From Allopusillimonas ginsengisoli (lineage in GTDB: Bacteria > Pseudomonadota > Gammaproteobacteria > Burkholderiales > Burkholderiaceae_B), in NCBI RefSeq assembly GCF_004153455.1, contig NZ_SDQE01000001.1, positions 806,001-870,000 of the forward strand: 64,000 nt of DNA, in the 5' to 3' direction. A program made the position numbers and the translations under genes. The notes under the pieces are model-generated. The model was not told the DNA's origin, ran no database searches, and was given only the letters and a program-made list of their open reading frames with translations. Below, piece after piece: positions 38,342 to 50,097 of the stretch (the stretch's first letter is position 1; every line of letters begins with the position of its first letter).

Positions 38342-38760
38342 GGCAGCTCCCTTCCCCCTGGCAAATCACCCGGAGACACGGCAGAAGAAGGCTCGCGCAA
38401 GCGCTCCGCGAGCGCGAGATCACGTCGCAGCTCTTCGACTGTCGCCGAAAAAGGCATGGGCGAATACAACAGGCGTTGCCGTATTGCAAGAAACAAGCCG
38501 GCGCCGATCAGGCCGTAAATCAGGGCCAGTACGCCCAAGGCCAGATAGCGCTGGTCTGTCGGCCAGAAATACAGCGCCACCGCGATGGAAAACACCAGCA
38601 GGGCCAGTGTCAGGAACAGCAACGCCCCAAACGCCATGCCCAGGAGCGTAATCAAATGTGATTTCTGCTCAGAGGCCTCGAGCGAAAAGAGCTCGATCCG
38701 GGTGCGCACGATGGACAGCAGCGTACACGCCAAGTCGCCTACCGATTGTCTTAGGGCCAT
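38338..38760 (-). CDS. Phage holin family / YqjE-like membrane protein
   Basis: A 140-residue protein with two clear hydrophobic segments (LLGMAFGALLFLTLALLVFS and the ALGVLALIYGLIGAGLFLA region) after an N-terminal amphipathic part LACTLLSIVRTRIELFSLEA. This layout is that of the Holin-X/YqjE family of small inner-membrane proteins. It is the middle gene of a three-gene envelope set. Confidence 0.8.
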   Translation of the reverse strand: MALRQSVGDLACTLLSIVRTRIELFSLEASEQKSHLITLLGMAFGALLFLTLALLVFSIAVALYFWPTDQRYLALGVLALIYGLIGAGLFLAIRQRLLYSPMPFSATVEELRRDLALAERLREPSSAVSPGDLPGGRELP

Positions 38761-38784
38761 ATCCCGCCTTCTTGTCGGTATTGG

Positions 38785-38811
38785 TAAAAATCCGGGGGGC
38801 CAAGCCCCCGG
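38785..38811 (-). terminator. Intrinsic terminator after the DUF883 gene
   Basis: A 7-bp GC stem (38792-38798 with 38805-38811, loop GCCAAG) is followed on the minus strand by a T-rich stretch (38786-38791). It lies just after the DUF883 stop codon, before the holin-like gene. Part of the transcription may read through. Confidence 0.7.
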
Positions 38812-38815
38812 CGGT

Positions 38816-39133
38816 TTAGCGACGGCAGATCAAAGCGCCAAGCAACACGCCGGCCAGACCCGCCATACCGATCGCCTGCCAGGGATTATCGTGTACGTAG
38901 TCATCCGTGACACGCGCCGCGCGGCGGCCACGCTCGAACACCGCATCCTGTGTGTCGTACAGGGCTTCGCGTGTGCGCTTGAGCGACAGCAGTGCACTTT
39001 CACGCAGTTCGGCTGCCTTGTCGCCTGTGGCTTCGGCGGCTTCGCGCAACAGTTTTTCGGCATCGTCCAGGCTGGTCTTGACGCTGTCGATGAATTCTTC
39101 TTCGCTAGTCCGAACAGTCTTTTTTGTTGCCAT
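38816..39133 (-). CDS. DUF883 (YqjD/ElaB-like) protein
   Basis: A 105-residue protein with a long charged helix (EEEFIDSVKTSLDDAEKLLR) and a C-terminal glycine-zipper membrane anchor AIGMAGLAGVLLGALICRR, ending in the usual basic residues. Family members are C-tail-anchored inner-membrane proteins that bind ribosomes in stationary phase in E. coli. ATG at 39133 is preceded by AGGAGTGAATC. Confidence 0.88.
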   Translation of the reverse strand: MATKKTVRTSEEEFIDSVKTSLDDAEKLLREAAEATGDKAAELRESALLSLKRTREALYDTQDAVFERGRRAARVTDDYVHDNPWQAIGMAGLAGVLLGALICRR

Positions 39134-39268
39134 GATTCACTCCTAATCAAACTCGGTTGAAACAATAAGGGGTCGTTTTAACGCTTGAGCCATGCCCAAC
39201 CCTTCGCAGCACCAGCCCAATTCAAAGAACACGTAATCCCTGCAAAACCCACAGGCTGCACTCCAAAA

Positions 39269-39997
39269 CTACTGCACCAATGTAACTTCTACGGTTGAGG
39301 TCACCCCGCTTTGCACGCTGTCCTGCTTCATGACCATGCTGACATCAGGGCAATACCAATCCGTGACAGCAGATGTCATGCCTGGCACCGGGAGCACCAA
39401 CCCGTTGAACGACGCCTGGGTGGGTTCGCTGACCCGCGTGTACTGCACTGGCCAGCAGGATTGTTCGCCCGCCGCCGTGCTGATGCGCTGGCGTTCGCCC
39501 ACGGTACGCTCGCCCGTGCGTATGACCACGGGCTTTGCGTCGACCGCTTTTTTGTCGACGTGCAATTGAAACTGCTGGGCGGGAAATGTCTGGCCAGCCT
39601 GGGTAATGGGCGAGGCGTACGAAAATAGCCCCAGCATGCGCAGGTCAAACTTTCCCTGGACGGGAACACGCTGGCCATTGCCGTCATCGCGCTCGAAACT
39701 GGCCTGGCCATTACTGACTTTCATCCAGTAATCTACCTTGGACTTGCCCCCGGGCAAGCCCGCCAGTCCATAGGTAGCCGTACCCTGAACGCGTGCCTGG
39801 CAGGCGTTGTCGCCCTGCTTTTTGACGTTGGAGAAACTCAAGTCTGCGCCAAGCGTCATCATGCCGGAACCGCTGAGCTGAACGCGGCCGCCATCGTGCA
39901 TGAACGGCGTCTGGCACATACCCGCCACCGCAGGGCCTGCCGCCAGACCAACAAGACATCCTGCCAGAATCGTAAACCAGGAACGCATAGGCACCAT
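39269..39997 (-). CDS. Secreted hypothetical protein
   Basis: A 242-residue protein with a signal peptide (MRSWFTILAGCLVGLAAGPAVAG; the ATG giving this N-terminus is at 39988, three codons inside the longer frame) and a predicted beta-rich mature part with three visible cysteines. I do not recognise a family with confidence; it may belong to the DUF3108-like periplasmic group. It stands alone between the DUF883 gene and upp on the same strand. Confidence 0.7.
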   Translation of the reverse strand: MVPMRSWFTILAGCLVGLAAGPAVAGMCQTPFMHDGGRVQLSGSGMMTLGADLSFSNVKKQGDNACQARVQGTATYGLAGLPGGKSKVDYWMKVSNGQASFERDDGNGQRVPVQGKFDLRMLGLFSYASPITQAGQTFPAQQFQLHVDKKAVDAKPVVIRTGERTVGERQRISTAAGEQSCWPVQYTRVSEPTQASFNGLVLPVPGMTSAVTDWYCPDVSMVMKQDSVQSGVTSTVEVTLVQ

Positions 39998-40139
39998 CTG
40001 AATAAAGATATCGAGTCTTCATACTAACCGATTTGCCATCGACCCTCAGGCTCGGCGTCTTCGCAAAAGTTAAGCAATTATGAACGCCGTTACATTTGGT
40101 GCGGGGTTTTGCGGCGCGCAGCCTCACCCCGCGACGGAC

Positions 40140-40775
40140 TCAATGCTTTTGGCGCGTACCGAAGATACGGTCGCCCGCGTCACCCAGCCCGGGGATAATG
40201 TAGCCGTCGCCGTTGAGATGGCTGTCGATGGAAGCGGTATAAATATCGACATCGGGATGCTTGTCTTGTACGGCCGCAATACCCTCGGGCGCCGCCACCA
40301 GCACCAGGGCACGGATGGAACGCGAGCCGGCCTTCTTGAGCAAATCTATGGTGGCCACCATGGAGCCGCCCGTGGCCAGCATGGGATCGACAATCAGTGC
40401 AACGCGCTGGTCCATCTGCCCCGCCAGCCGCTCCAGATAGGTTTGGGCCTCCAGTGTCTCTTCATTGCGCGCAATACCGACGGCGCTTACGCGCGCTCCC
40501 GGTATCAGGCTGAGCACCCCATCCAGCATGCCGATGCCTGCGCGCAGGATGGGCACCACGGTTACCTTCTTGCCAGCGAGCTTTTCGACATCCAGCGGCC
40601 CTGCCCAGCCTTCGATGCGAACCGGCTCCAGGGGCAGATCCTTCATGGCTTCATAGGTGAGCAGCGCGGCGATCTCCTGCGACATTTCGCGGAAATTCTT
40701 GGTGCTGAGGTCTGCGCGGCGCATCAGGCCAAGCTTGTGGCGAATGAGCGGATGGCGTATTTCGTGAATAGGCAT
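40140..40775 (-). CDS. upp: Uracil phosphoribosyltransferase
   Basis: Salvages uracil to UMP using PRPP. The 211-residue protein shows [20 protein letters not shown] at the N-terminus, [13 protein letters not shown], the PRPP loop [18 protein letters not shown] and the uracil-binding tail [18 protein letters not shown]. Length is standard. No uracil permease is adjacent. Confidence 0.97.
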   Translation of the reverse strand: MPIHEIRHPLIRHKLGLMRRADLSTKNFREMSQEIAALLTYEAMKDLPLEPVRIEGWAGPLDVEKLAGKKVTVVPILRAGIGMLDGVLSLIPGARVSAVGIARNEETLEAQTYLERLAGQMDQRVALIVDPMLATGGSMVATIDLLKKAGSRSIRALVLVAAPEGIAAVQDKHPDVDIYTASIDSHLNGDGYIIPGLGDAGDRIFGTRQKH

Positions 40776-40854
40776 GGGAATCCCTTGCAGAGTAGCCTGC
40801 GATGTTATTTTGTGACAGCTGTTACGCTATTTTATGGCGAGGCATGATTTGGGC

Positions 40855-42333
40855 TCAGCGTTCGGCGAGCCACGCCACCAGGGCATCGTCAAATGCCCGC
40901 ACGGCAGACGACCGTTCATCATTCACCATGCTGACCAGAATATAGCGCTTGCCGCTTGCGCCCAGCACATAGCCCGCCAATGCCCGCGTGGCGCGCAGCG
41001 TTCCCGTCTTGAGGTGGGCCATCCCCTTGACCTCGTTATCCCGCATGCGGCGCCTGACCGTGCCGTCCACCCCCGCGATCGCCAGAGACGAAATAAACTC
41101 GGGCATGAGCGGCGAGCGCCAGGCCGCATCCAGCATGCCAGCCAAGCCTTGTGCTGTCAGGCGACTGGCCCGCGACAAGCCTGCGCCATTGTCGATCACC
41201 CATCCACGTGTATCGACACCTTGTCCCGCCAGCAAGCGCAGCGCCGAAGATGCCCCCGATTGTGGCGTTGCGCCCTGGCCGGACATCTCCGCGCCCAGGG
41301 TGAGCAGCAGCGTGCGCGCCATCACATTATTGCTGTGCTTGTTGATATAGCGAATGGTATCGCCCAGGCTCTGGGAGTCATGCCAGGCCAGCGTCGTAGC
41401 ATTGTTGGGCACCCGCCCCGCGCGAACGCCACGCGCCAGCGTGCCCCCCAGTTCTCGCCACAGCATGGTGAACAGCGAGGCAAAATACTCGCGCTGAGGC
41501 AGCGCAAGGCGGTATATGCTGAATTCGCCGCATGAACCCGCAGCCGCGCCGCCCACGCGCACCACGAATTCGCCATTGACGGGCAACACTTGGGTCGAGA
41601 TCGAGGGCGAGCCAGGGCACACGGCATCCGTCCATTTGATTTCGCCTTCTACCCGCATACCGCGAAAGGGCGGATCCAGGACGGGTATCCATTTGCGCGC
41701 CGCCGCGTCGGGCTGAAACATCAATCGCACCGCGCCCAGGCCCACCATCATGGCGTCGGGGCTGGCGTTGTACGGGCGATCAGGGGCGTCATCGAAGGCG
41801 CCCGGATCCGTGTCGACATTGCCAAAGATAGATCGGTCTACCACGACTTCGGTCAGATTCTTGACACCGCGCATGCGCAGTTCACGCAACAGCGCCCAGA
41901 GATCCTGCATGGTAAAAAAGGGATCTCCACCGGCCTTGATATACAGAGGCCCAGCCAGGGTGCCCTGCGCGTCGATGCGCCCCTTGCCCTCGGCCAGCGC
42001 CGTGGTACGCCAGACATAGTCTGGGCCGAGGCCCGACAACCCGGCCCAGGTCGTGACCATTTTCATCACCGAGGCCGGGTTGCGCGGCTCGCCCGGATTG
42101 ACAGCCACCAGGGTAGGGCCACCGATTTCCTGCACGTACAAAGACAGCGCACTATCGGGTAGCCGTGTGGCACGCCAGAGTTTGTCGAGCTCGGGCGGCA
42201 AACCCTGCGCCTGGGCAAAGCTGGCTGCCAGGCAAGCCAGCAATGCAATCAGCCACCAGGCACGATGAATACACCCGGCGAGCGGGCGTGGATAGGCGTG
42301 TTTTCGGTAGTGTGACGCCGGCTGCGATACCAT
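40855..42333 (-). CDS. dacB: D-alanyl-D-alanine carboxypeptidase/endopeptidase (PBP4)
   Basis: Class C penicillin-binding protein acting on peptidoglycan in the periplasm. The 492-residue product has a signal peptide ([19 protein letters not shown]), the active-site motif SVMK in [14 protein letters not shown], an SNN motif in [14 protein letters not shown] and KTG in [16 protein letters not shown]. The ATG at 42333 is used; a TTG 18 bp upstream is unlikely. It is divergent from queA. Confidence 0.94.
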   Translation of the reverse strand: MVSQPASHYRKHAYPRPLAGCIHRAWWLIALLACLAASFAQAQGLPPELDKLWRATRLPDSALSLYVQEIGGPTLVAVNPGEPRNPASVMKMVTTWAGLSGLGPDYVWRTTALAEGKGRIDAQGTLAGPLYIKAGGDPFFTMQDLWALLRELRMRGVKNLTEVVVDRSIFGNVDTDPGAFDDAPDRPYNASPDAMMVGLGAVRLMFQPDAAARKWIPVLDPPFRGMRVEGEIKWTDAVCPGSPSISTQVLPVNGEFVVRVGGAAAGSCGEFSIYRLALPQREYFASLFTMLWRELGGTLARGVRAGRVPNNATTLAWHDSQSLGDTIRYINKHSNNVMARTLLLTLGAEMSGQGATPQSGASSALRLLAGQGVDTRGWVIDNGAGLSRASRLTAQGLAGMLDAAWRSPLMPEFISSLAIAGVDGTVRRRMRDNEVKGMAHLKTGTLRATRALAGYVLGASGKRYILVSMVNDERSSAVRAFDDALVAWLAER

Positions 42334-42507
42334 GTGGCGGCTTTCCCTCAAAAAGCATCAGCATACCCAAAGAAGACGGGCCCGGGACAGCGAGTAAACA
42401 ATTTTTTGCCATCGCAGCTTAAAATACCGCCAGCCTGCCTCGCCGGCAAGCTCACCACACAATTCAATCCGCCGATTCGCTCATGCACCGGCCAGCAACT
42501 ATTTTCC

Positions 42508-44690
<2,183 letters not shown>

Positions 44691-44745
44691 AAATTATCCC
44701 GCTACAATACAGAGTTAACTAAAAATCCTTCAGGAGAAACAATCC

Positions 44746-45090
44746 ATGGCAGTCACCGACACCTTGACACTGATTACGGCCCAGGCGGCCGCTGGCGGCG
44801 AGAACGCGCTGATGGGCATGCTGCCCATCATCCTGATGTTCGTGATCCTCTATTTCCTGATGATCCGTCCCCAGATGAAGCGCCAGAAGGAACACCGCAA
44901 CATGGTCGCCAATCTGGCCAAGGGCGACGAAGTCATCACCAGCGGCGGCATGCTGGGCAAGGTCACCAAGATCAGTGACAACTACATTACCGTGGAAATC
45001 AGCACGCTAGCCGACAAGCCTGTCGAGACGCTTGTACAGCGCACGGCTGTCACATCGGTCCTGCCCAAGGGCACGATCAAGGCTCTCTGA
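44746..45090 (+). CDS. yajC: Preprotein translocase subunit YajC
   Basis: Small accessory protein of the SecDF complex in the inner membrane. The 114 residues include one membrane helix (MLPIILMFVILYFLMIRPQM) followed by KRQKEHRNMVANLAKGDEV and the cytoplasmic domain. CAGGAGAAACAATCC precedes the ATG. TACAAT at about 44703 looks like a -10 box. The order tgt-yajC-secD-secF is the usual one. Confidence 0.96.
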   Translation: MAVTDTLTLITAQAAAGGENALMGMLPIILMFVILYFLMIRPQMKRQKEHRNMVANLAKGDEVITSGGMLGKVTKISDNYITVEISTLADKPVETLVQRTAVTSVLPKGTIKAL

Positions 45091-45103
45091 TCCGTCCGTC
45101 TCC

Positions 45104-45123
45104 AGGCGCCCGCGGCGCCTTTC
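45104..45123 (+). other. Hairpin between yajC and secD
   Basis: A perfect 7-bp GC stem (45104-45110 with 45114-45120, loop CGC) followed by TTC. It lies in the 55-bp gap between yajC and secD and may tune the yajC/secD transcript ratio. Confidence 0.45.
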
Positions 45124-45145
45124 CTGCTCCAGCTTCTGATCTACC

Positions 45146-47020
45146 ATGAACCGCTACCCACTCTGGAAGTACCTCACCGTACTGGTGGCCCTGATTCTGG
45201 GCCTGCTGTACACACTGCCTAATTTCTTCGGGGAATCTCCCGCAGTTCAGGTGGCTGGCGCAAAGGCCACTGTCAAAGTAGAAAACAGCACGCTGGAGCG
45301 GATCGAAAACCTGCTCAACAGCCACAGTATCCCCTTCACGGCTAGCCGTTTCGATATGAACGGCCCGGTCGGCACGGTACGCGTGCGTTTCGACAACACC
45401 GACGTCCAACTCAAGGCCAAGGATCTCATCGAGAAGAACCTGAATCCCGATGCCTCCGACCCTGGCTATACGGTAGCGCTGAACCTGCTGCCGGCGTCGC
45501 CAAACTGGTTGTCCGCGCTCAACGCCCACCCCATGTACCTCGGCCTTGACTTGCGCGGTGGCGTGCATTTCCTGCTGCAAGTCGACATGCAAGGCGCGCT
45601 CACTGGCCGCTACGACTCCATGGCCAACGATGTGCGCAGCACGCTGCGCACTGCCAAGGTGCCTGTTTCGGGTGTCGAACGCGACAGCATGTCTATCGTC
45701 TCCACCTATGCCAGCGAAGCCGACCGAGACGCCGCTGCCTCCGCGCTGCGTCGGGCCATGCCCGAGATGGCCTTCACCAATGCGGGTGAAAACGGCGGCA
45801 AATACCTGCTGACCGGCCGGCTTACCGAAACCGCGATCACTCAGGTGCAGACCAACGCCCTCAAGCAGAACATCACCACGCTGCACAATCGCATCAACGA
45901 ACTCGGCGTCGCCGAGCCTGTCATCCAGCAACAGGGGGCCGACCGCATTATTGTTCAGTTGCCAGGCGTGCAAGACGTCGCCAAGGCCAAGGAAATCCTG
46001 GGGCGCACGGCTACGCTGGAAATCCGCATGGTCGACGACTCGCCCGCTGCACAGGCCGCCCTGGCCGCAGGTACCGTGCCGTTCGGGCTTGAGCGCTACG
46101 AAGACAGCGACGGCCGCCCATTGCTGCTGCGCCGCCAGGTCATCCTCACTGGCGAAAACCTGCAGGATGCCCAACCGGGCCGCGATCAGCAAACCCAGCA
46201 GCCGTCGGTCAACCTCACGCTGGATTCCAAGGGCGCGCGCATTTTCCGCGACGTCACGCGCGACAACATCAACAAGCGCATGGCCATCCTGCTGTTCGAA
46301 CAAGGCAAGGGTCAGGTCGTCACCGCCCCTGTCATCCGCAGCGAGATTCCTGGCGGGCAGGTGCAGATCACGGGCAGCATGACCGCCCAGGAAGCCGCTG
46401 ACACCGCCCTGCTGCTGCGCGCCGGTTCGCTCGCCGCGCCCATGGAAATCATCGAAGAACGCACCATCGGCCCCAGCCTGGGCGCCGACAACATCGCCAA
46501 GGGCTTCTACTCCACGCTCTATGGCTTTATCGCCATCGCAATCTTCATCGTCGCCTACTACCGCCTGTTTGGCATGTTCTCCACACTGGGGCTGGCCTTC
46601 AACGTGCTGTTGCTGCTGGCGGTGTTGTCCATGCTGCAGGCCACACTCACCCTGCCAGGCATTGCCGCCATCGCACTCACCCTGGGCATGGCGATCGACT
46701 CTAACGTGCTGATCAACGAACGGATACGCGAGGAACTGCGGGCCGGGCTGCCGCCACAGCAGGCCATTCACCTGGGCTTCGAACGCGCCTGGGGCACGAT
46801 TCTCGACTCCAATCTCACCACGCTGATCGTCGGCCTGGCGCTGCTGGCCTTCGGAACCGGCCCAGTACGTGGCTTTGCCGTGGTCCACTGCATCGGTATC
46901 CTGACGTCGATGTTCTCGTCCATCGTGGGCGTGCGCGCTCTGGTCAACCTCTGGTACGGCCGCAAGCGCAAGTTGCGCACCGTCTCCATCGGCCAGATCT
47001 GGAAACCCGAAAAGGACTGA
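45146..47020 (+). CDS. secD: Protein translocase subunit SecD
   Basis: Inner-membrane RND-like subunit using the proton gradient to complete protein export. The 624-residue product has an N-terminal helix (YLTVLVALILGLLYTLPNFF), the signature LGLDLRGGVHFLLQVD, a large periplasmic part, and five C-terminal membrane helices beginning FYSTLYGFIAIAIFIVAYYR with ALTLGMAIDSNVLINERIRE. It is cotranscribed with yajC and secF. Confidence 0.98.
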   Translation: MNRYPLWKYLTVLVALILGLLYTLPNFFGESPAVQVAGAKATVKVENSTLERIENLLNSHSIPFTASRFDMNGPVGTVRVRFDNTDVQLKAKDLIEKNLNPDASDPGYTVALNLLPASPNWLSALNAHPMYLGLDLRGGVHFLLQVDMQGALTGRYDSMANDVRSTLRTAKVPVSGVERDSMSIVSTYASEADRDAAASALRRAMPEMAFTNAGENGGKYLLTGRLTETAITQVQTNALKQNITTLHNRINELGVAEPVIQQQGADRIIVQLPGVQDVAKAKEILGRTATLEIRMVDDSPAAQAALAAGTVPFGLERYEDSDGRPLLLRRQVILTGENLQDAQPGRDQQTQQPSVNLTLDSKGARIFRDVTRDNINKRMAILLFEQGKGQVVTAPVIRSEIPGGQVQITGSMTAQEAADTALLLRAGSLAAPMEIIEERTIGPSLGADNIAKGFYSTLYGFIAIAIFIVAYYRLFGMFSTLGLAFNVLLLLAVLSMLQATLTLPGIAAIALTLGMAIDSNVLINERIREELRAGLPPQQAIHLGFERAWGTILDSNLTTLIVGLALLAFGTGPVRGFAVVHCIGILTSMFSSIVGVRALVNLWYGRKRKLRTVSIGQIWKPEKD

Positions 47021-47080
47021 ACCTGAGCATGGCGCGGCGCAACAACGCCGCCCCTTCGTCACCTACAGGCAAGACAAAAC

Positions 47081-48016
47081 ATGGAATTTTTCCGCATCCA
47101 CCGCACCATCCCTTTCATGCGCCACGCGCTGGTGCTGAACCTGATCAGTCTGATCACGTTTCTTCTGGCAGTGTTCTTCATTGCCACGCGCGGCTTTCAC
47201 CTGTCGATCGAATTCACAGGCGGCACAGTCATGGAAGTGCACTACGAGCAGGCAGCCCAGCTCGATCAGGTTCGCACAGCCATCGACAGCCTGGGATACA
47301 CCGATTTCCAGGTGCAGAACTTCGGCACGTCGCAAGACGTCCTGATCCGCTTGCCATTGCGCCAAGGTGAAAGCTCCGCCGCGCAAAGCGATGCCGTCTT
47401 GAGCGCCCTGCAGCACCAGGATGCCCAGGTGACGCTGCGCCGCGTGGAATTCGTCGGTCCGCAGGTGGGCCAGGAGCTCGTGCACAACGGCCTGATGGCG
47501 CTGCTGTGCGTGGTCGTAGGCATCATGCTGTATCTGGCCTTCCGCTTCGAATGGAAGTTCGCTGTGGCCGGCGTGGTCGCCAACCTGCACGATGTGGTGA
47601 TCATCCTGGGCTTCTTTGCGTTCTTCCAATGGGAATTTTCGCTATCGGTGCTGGCCGGGGTACTGGCTGTGCTGGGTTACTCCGTCAATGAATCCGTGGT
47701 CATCATGGACCGTATTCGCGAAAACTTCCGCAAGCAACGCAAATCCTCAGTGCGCGAGGTCATCAACAGCGCCATCACCCAAACCATCTCCCGCACCATC
47801 ATCACCCATGGGTCCACACAGATGATGGTGCTGTCCATGCTGTTCTTCGGCGGCCCCACACTGCACTATTTCGCGCTGGCCTTAACCATTGGCATCTGGT
47901 TCGGCATCTACTCTTCTGTGTTCGTGGCCGCGGCTATCGCCATGTGGCTGGGCGTCAAGCGCGAAGACCTGGTCAAACCAGTCAAGAAGGACGACCCGGG
48001 CGCGGAAATCGCCTGA
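47081..48016 (+). CDS. secF: Protein translocase subunit SecF
   Basis: Partner of SecD. The 311-residue protein has an N-terminal helix (VLNLISLITFLLAVFFIATR), FHLSIEFTGGTVMEV, and five C-terminal helices with AGVLAVLGYSVNESVVIMDR. It starts 60 bp after secD and is followed by a strong intrinsic terminator, which ends the queA-secF run. Confidence 0.98.
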   Translation: MEFFRIHRTIPFMRHALVLNLISLITFLLAVFFIATRGFHLSIEFTGGTVMEVHYEQAAQLDQVRTAIDSLGYTDFQVQNFGTSQDVLIRLPLRQGESSAAQSDAVLSALQHQDAQVTLRRVEFVGPQVGQELVHNGLMALLCVVVGIMLYLAFRFEWKFAVAGVVANLHDVVIILGFFAFFQWEFSLSVLAGVLAVLGYSVNESVVIMDRIRENFRKQRKSSVREVINSAITQTISRTIITHGSTQMMVLSMLFFGGPTLHYFALALTIGIWFGIYSSVFVAAAIAMWLGVKREDLVKPVKKDDPGAEIA

Positions 48017-48068
48017 GGTTTCACGCCACAGGCCACACCCTCAGCACCCGGCGCCTCATTGCCGCAGC

Positions 48069-48114
48069 AAAAAGGCCACGTTGCATGACTAACCATGCAA
48101 CGTGGCCTTTTTTT
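48069..48114 (+). terminator. Intrinsic terminator after secF
   Basis: Long perfect stem (about 48069-48087 with 48094-48112, loop ACTAAC) with an A-run at the 5' side and seven T at the 3' side. The A/T symmetry lets it work for both strands, so it may also serve the convergent cytochrome gene. Confidence 0.92.
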
Positions 48115-48149
48115 GTTGGTCGCTTAACAGGCAGACCTGGGCCAGGGGA

Positions 48150-48491
48150 TTATTCGCCCCCGCCCGTCACATGCGATACATAGGCCGATACGGCGTCGAT
48201 GGCAGCTTCGTCCAGCGAGGCGGCAAACGCAGGCATGGTGCCGGCGCCTTCAGTCACCATTTTCCTGACATGCGCATAGCCAGGCTTGAGCTCATCGAGG
48301 TTCGGTCCGATGGCGCCTGTTGCGCCGGCATCCTCCAACGTATGACAGACCGCACAGGCAGGCACTGCCTCGGTCAGGAAAATAGCCTTGCCTTTTTCGA
48401 GCGTTGCCGCGTCAGGCTCGGCCGCTACACTGGTACAGGCCAGGCACGCCAGGAACACGCCGGCGACCCGGGACAGTACGGAATAACTCAT
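48150..48491 (-). CDS. Cytochrome c subunit of sulfite dehydrogenase
   Basis: A 113-residue periplasmic c-type cytochrome with a signal peptide (LSRVAGVFLACLACTSVAAE) and one heme site, CAVCH, near residue 46; the probable axial methionine is in GAGTMPAFAASLD. I start at MSYSVLS (48491), preceded by GAGGATGTAAGC. Placed after a molybdopterin sulfite oxidase gene, it matches the SorB role of accepting electrons from SorA. Confidence 0.88.
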   Translation of the reverse strand: MSYSVLSRVAGVFLACLACTSVAAEPDAATLEKGKAIFLTEAVPACAVCHTLEDAGATGAIGPNLDELKPGYAHVRKMVTEGAGTMPAFAASLDEAAIDAVSAYVSHVTGGGE

Positions 48492-48591
48492 GCTTACATC
48501 CTCGTTACTAACAAATTTCATATAAATCCCACAAGGGGCGAAAAGCGCGCCCTGACGGGCGCGCCTTCAATGTACCGCTGAATGACTGGCG

Positions 48592-49821
48592 TCAGGCAAC
48601 CTTGACAGCCAGCATGTGATCACGCCAACTGTTGTTCAAGTAGCCACGGTTATTCTCCAACCGTTCTTCGGGCTGGACATCGCCGTCGGCGTTGGTGGCC
48701 CGGCTTGCCAGCTCGTGCGTACCGGCATCAAGCGTAGCTGACAGCACGAACTCACGCCAGGCATAGGGCCCGAGGTCAGGCCCAACGAACTCAGCCTTTT
48801 GCCAATCCTTGCCGCCGTTCACCGACACTTCAATCTTGCTGGCAGCGGACATCCCACCCATCGCCACGCCGCGAATCTGTACCTTGCCGGCCTTGACGGC
48901 CTGATCAGGCTCCGAAGGATAGGTAATCCACGACTTGACGGGCATTTCCCAGATGGACGCATGAATAGGCGCGCCACTTTCGCCGAGTGGCGCGAAGCGG
49001 TAGCCCGTTTGCTGAATCTTGGCGGGAGACTGCTCTGTCGTGAACGCAATCTGCTTGACGTACTTGACGTTATTGACGCCTGTATAACCAGGAATAATGA
49101 CGCGCAGCGGTCCGCCATGCGCCAGTGGCAGCGGCTCGCCATTGACTTCCCACGCCAGAATGGCGTCATCCAGGGCTTCTACGGGGACGGAACGCTCCAC
49201 CATGATGGTCTTGGGATCCAGGCCCTCCGGAATCTCTTCCCCACCCAGGCTGGTCATGAACTTCATACCGCTTTCAATGCCGCCAACGGCTTCCAGCAGC
49301 GCCTTGACAGGCACGCCGCTGAATATCACACAGCCGGCTGCGCCCACTGTCCATTTAGTGCCGCTGGGTTCGCTGGGGAACCAGGCCCGACCGTTGCCTG
49401 AGCACTGCAGCACCACCGGTACCGATTCCAGCCCAAGCGTTTTCAGTTCAGCCACGGTAAAGCTGCGTGGCTTGCCGACGCCTTTGATTTCTACCGTCCA
49501 CGCATCCGGATCCTTGACAATCTCTTCCGAAGGCGGATTCAGGTTATTACGCACGAACAACCGGTCCAGGGGTGTCACCACACCCGAGCCGAACGCAGAG
49601 CGACGCAGCTCAATCGTATTGGCGCTATGGACAATCATGCTGTCCAGGTCTTTCCAGTCCGCATACGCTGGCAGGGGTTTGGCGGCAGCCGCGCCCGCGT
49701 CCTTCGCTGCAGCCTGCTGTGCACTGGCCAGGGAAGGCACGCCGCCCAATCCAGCAAAGGCCATGAGTCCACCCGTCGTAGCCAGCATGCGCCGGCGACT
49801 GTGATTTTGCAGTTCGTTCAT
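48592..49821 (-). CDS. Sulfite dehydrogenase molybdopterin subunit (SorA-like)
   Basis: Oxidises sulfite to sulfate in the periplasm. The 409-residue protein has a twin-arginine signal (NHSRRRMLATTGGLMAFAG), the Mo-ligating cysteine in VLQCSGNGRAWFP, and LAHGGPLRVIIPGYTGVNNV, followed by the Mo-co dimerisation domain. Start at 49821 uses GGGAG five bases upstream. A cytochrome gene 100 bp downstream fits a SorAB pair. A SoxC or YedY-type role is less likely, given the cytochrome partner and Cys context. Confidence 0.88.
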   Translation of the reverse strand: MNELQNHSRRRMLATTGGLMAFAGLGGVPSLASAQQAAAKDAGAAAAKPLPAYADWKDLDSMIVHSANTIELRRSAFGSGVVTPLDRLFVRNNLNPPSEEIVKDPDAWTVEIKGVGKPRSFTVAELKTLGLESVPVVLQCSGNGRAWFPSEPSGTKWTVGAAGCVIFSGVPVKALLEAVGGIESGMKFMTSLGGEEIPEGLDPKTIMVERSVPVEALDDAILAWEVNGEPLPLAHGGPLRVIIPGYTGVNNVKYVKQIAFTTEQSPAKIQQTGYRFAPLGESGAPIHASIWEMPVKSWITYPSEPDQAVKAGKVQIRGVAMGGMSAASKIEVSVNGGKDWQKAEFVGPDLGPYAWREFVLSATLDAGTHELASRATNADGDVQPEERLENNRGYLNNSWRDHMLAVKVA

Positions 49822-50097
49822 CATTGCTCCCAAAAGTTTCGGCATGTACGGAAACCCGCCCGTTCGCACAACGCGCGGAGTTCTCCTTCGGAATCACTCA
49901 TATACATGTTTTACTTTCGCAATTGTATACACAGAAGCTATATATTTATATAGTCCAGACATATTGGGGTCACTAGTCCAGACATATCGAGGTCACTAGT
50001 CCAGGGTATTTGACTGTTACGCCGACCGCCTGCAACCCGGTACAATACCGCTTTTATCCTGTGCCCCCGGGATATACACCCGTCACGGCAAATACTC
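49822..50097. other. Intergenic region with direct repeats upstream of miaB
   Basis: Divergent gap between the sulfite dehydrogenase and miaB. The left part is AT-rich. Two and a half 23-bp direct repeats follow at 49951-50005. TACAAT at 50041-50046 could be the miaB -10 box, with no good -35 in view. Confidence 0.6.
49951..50005 (+). repeat. 23-bp direct repeats TAGTCCAGACATAT...GGTCAC
   Basis: Copies at 49951-49973 and 49974-49996 differ at two or three positions, and a third partial copy (TAGTCCAGG) starts at 49997. Serial short repeats like this occur at the ends of IS21-family elements, so it may be an IS end left behind; no transposase remains here. Confidence 0.6.

Noticed and set aside
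45077-47062. 661-residue open frame on the minus strand opposite secD
   Set aside because: It mirrors secD codons in a GC-rich genome, shows no recognisable family and has Gln/His/Gly-rich composition typical of antisense frames.
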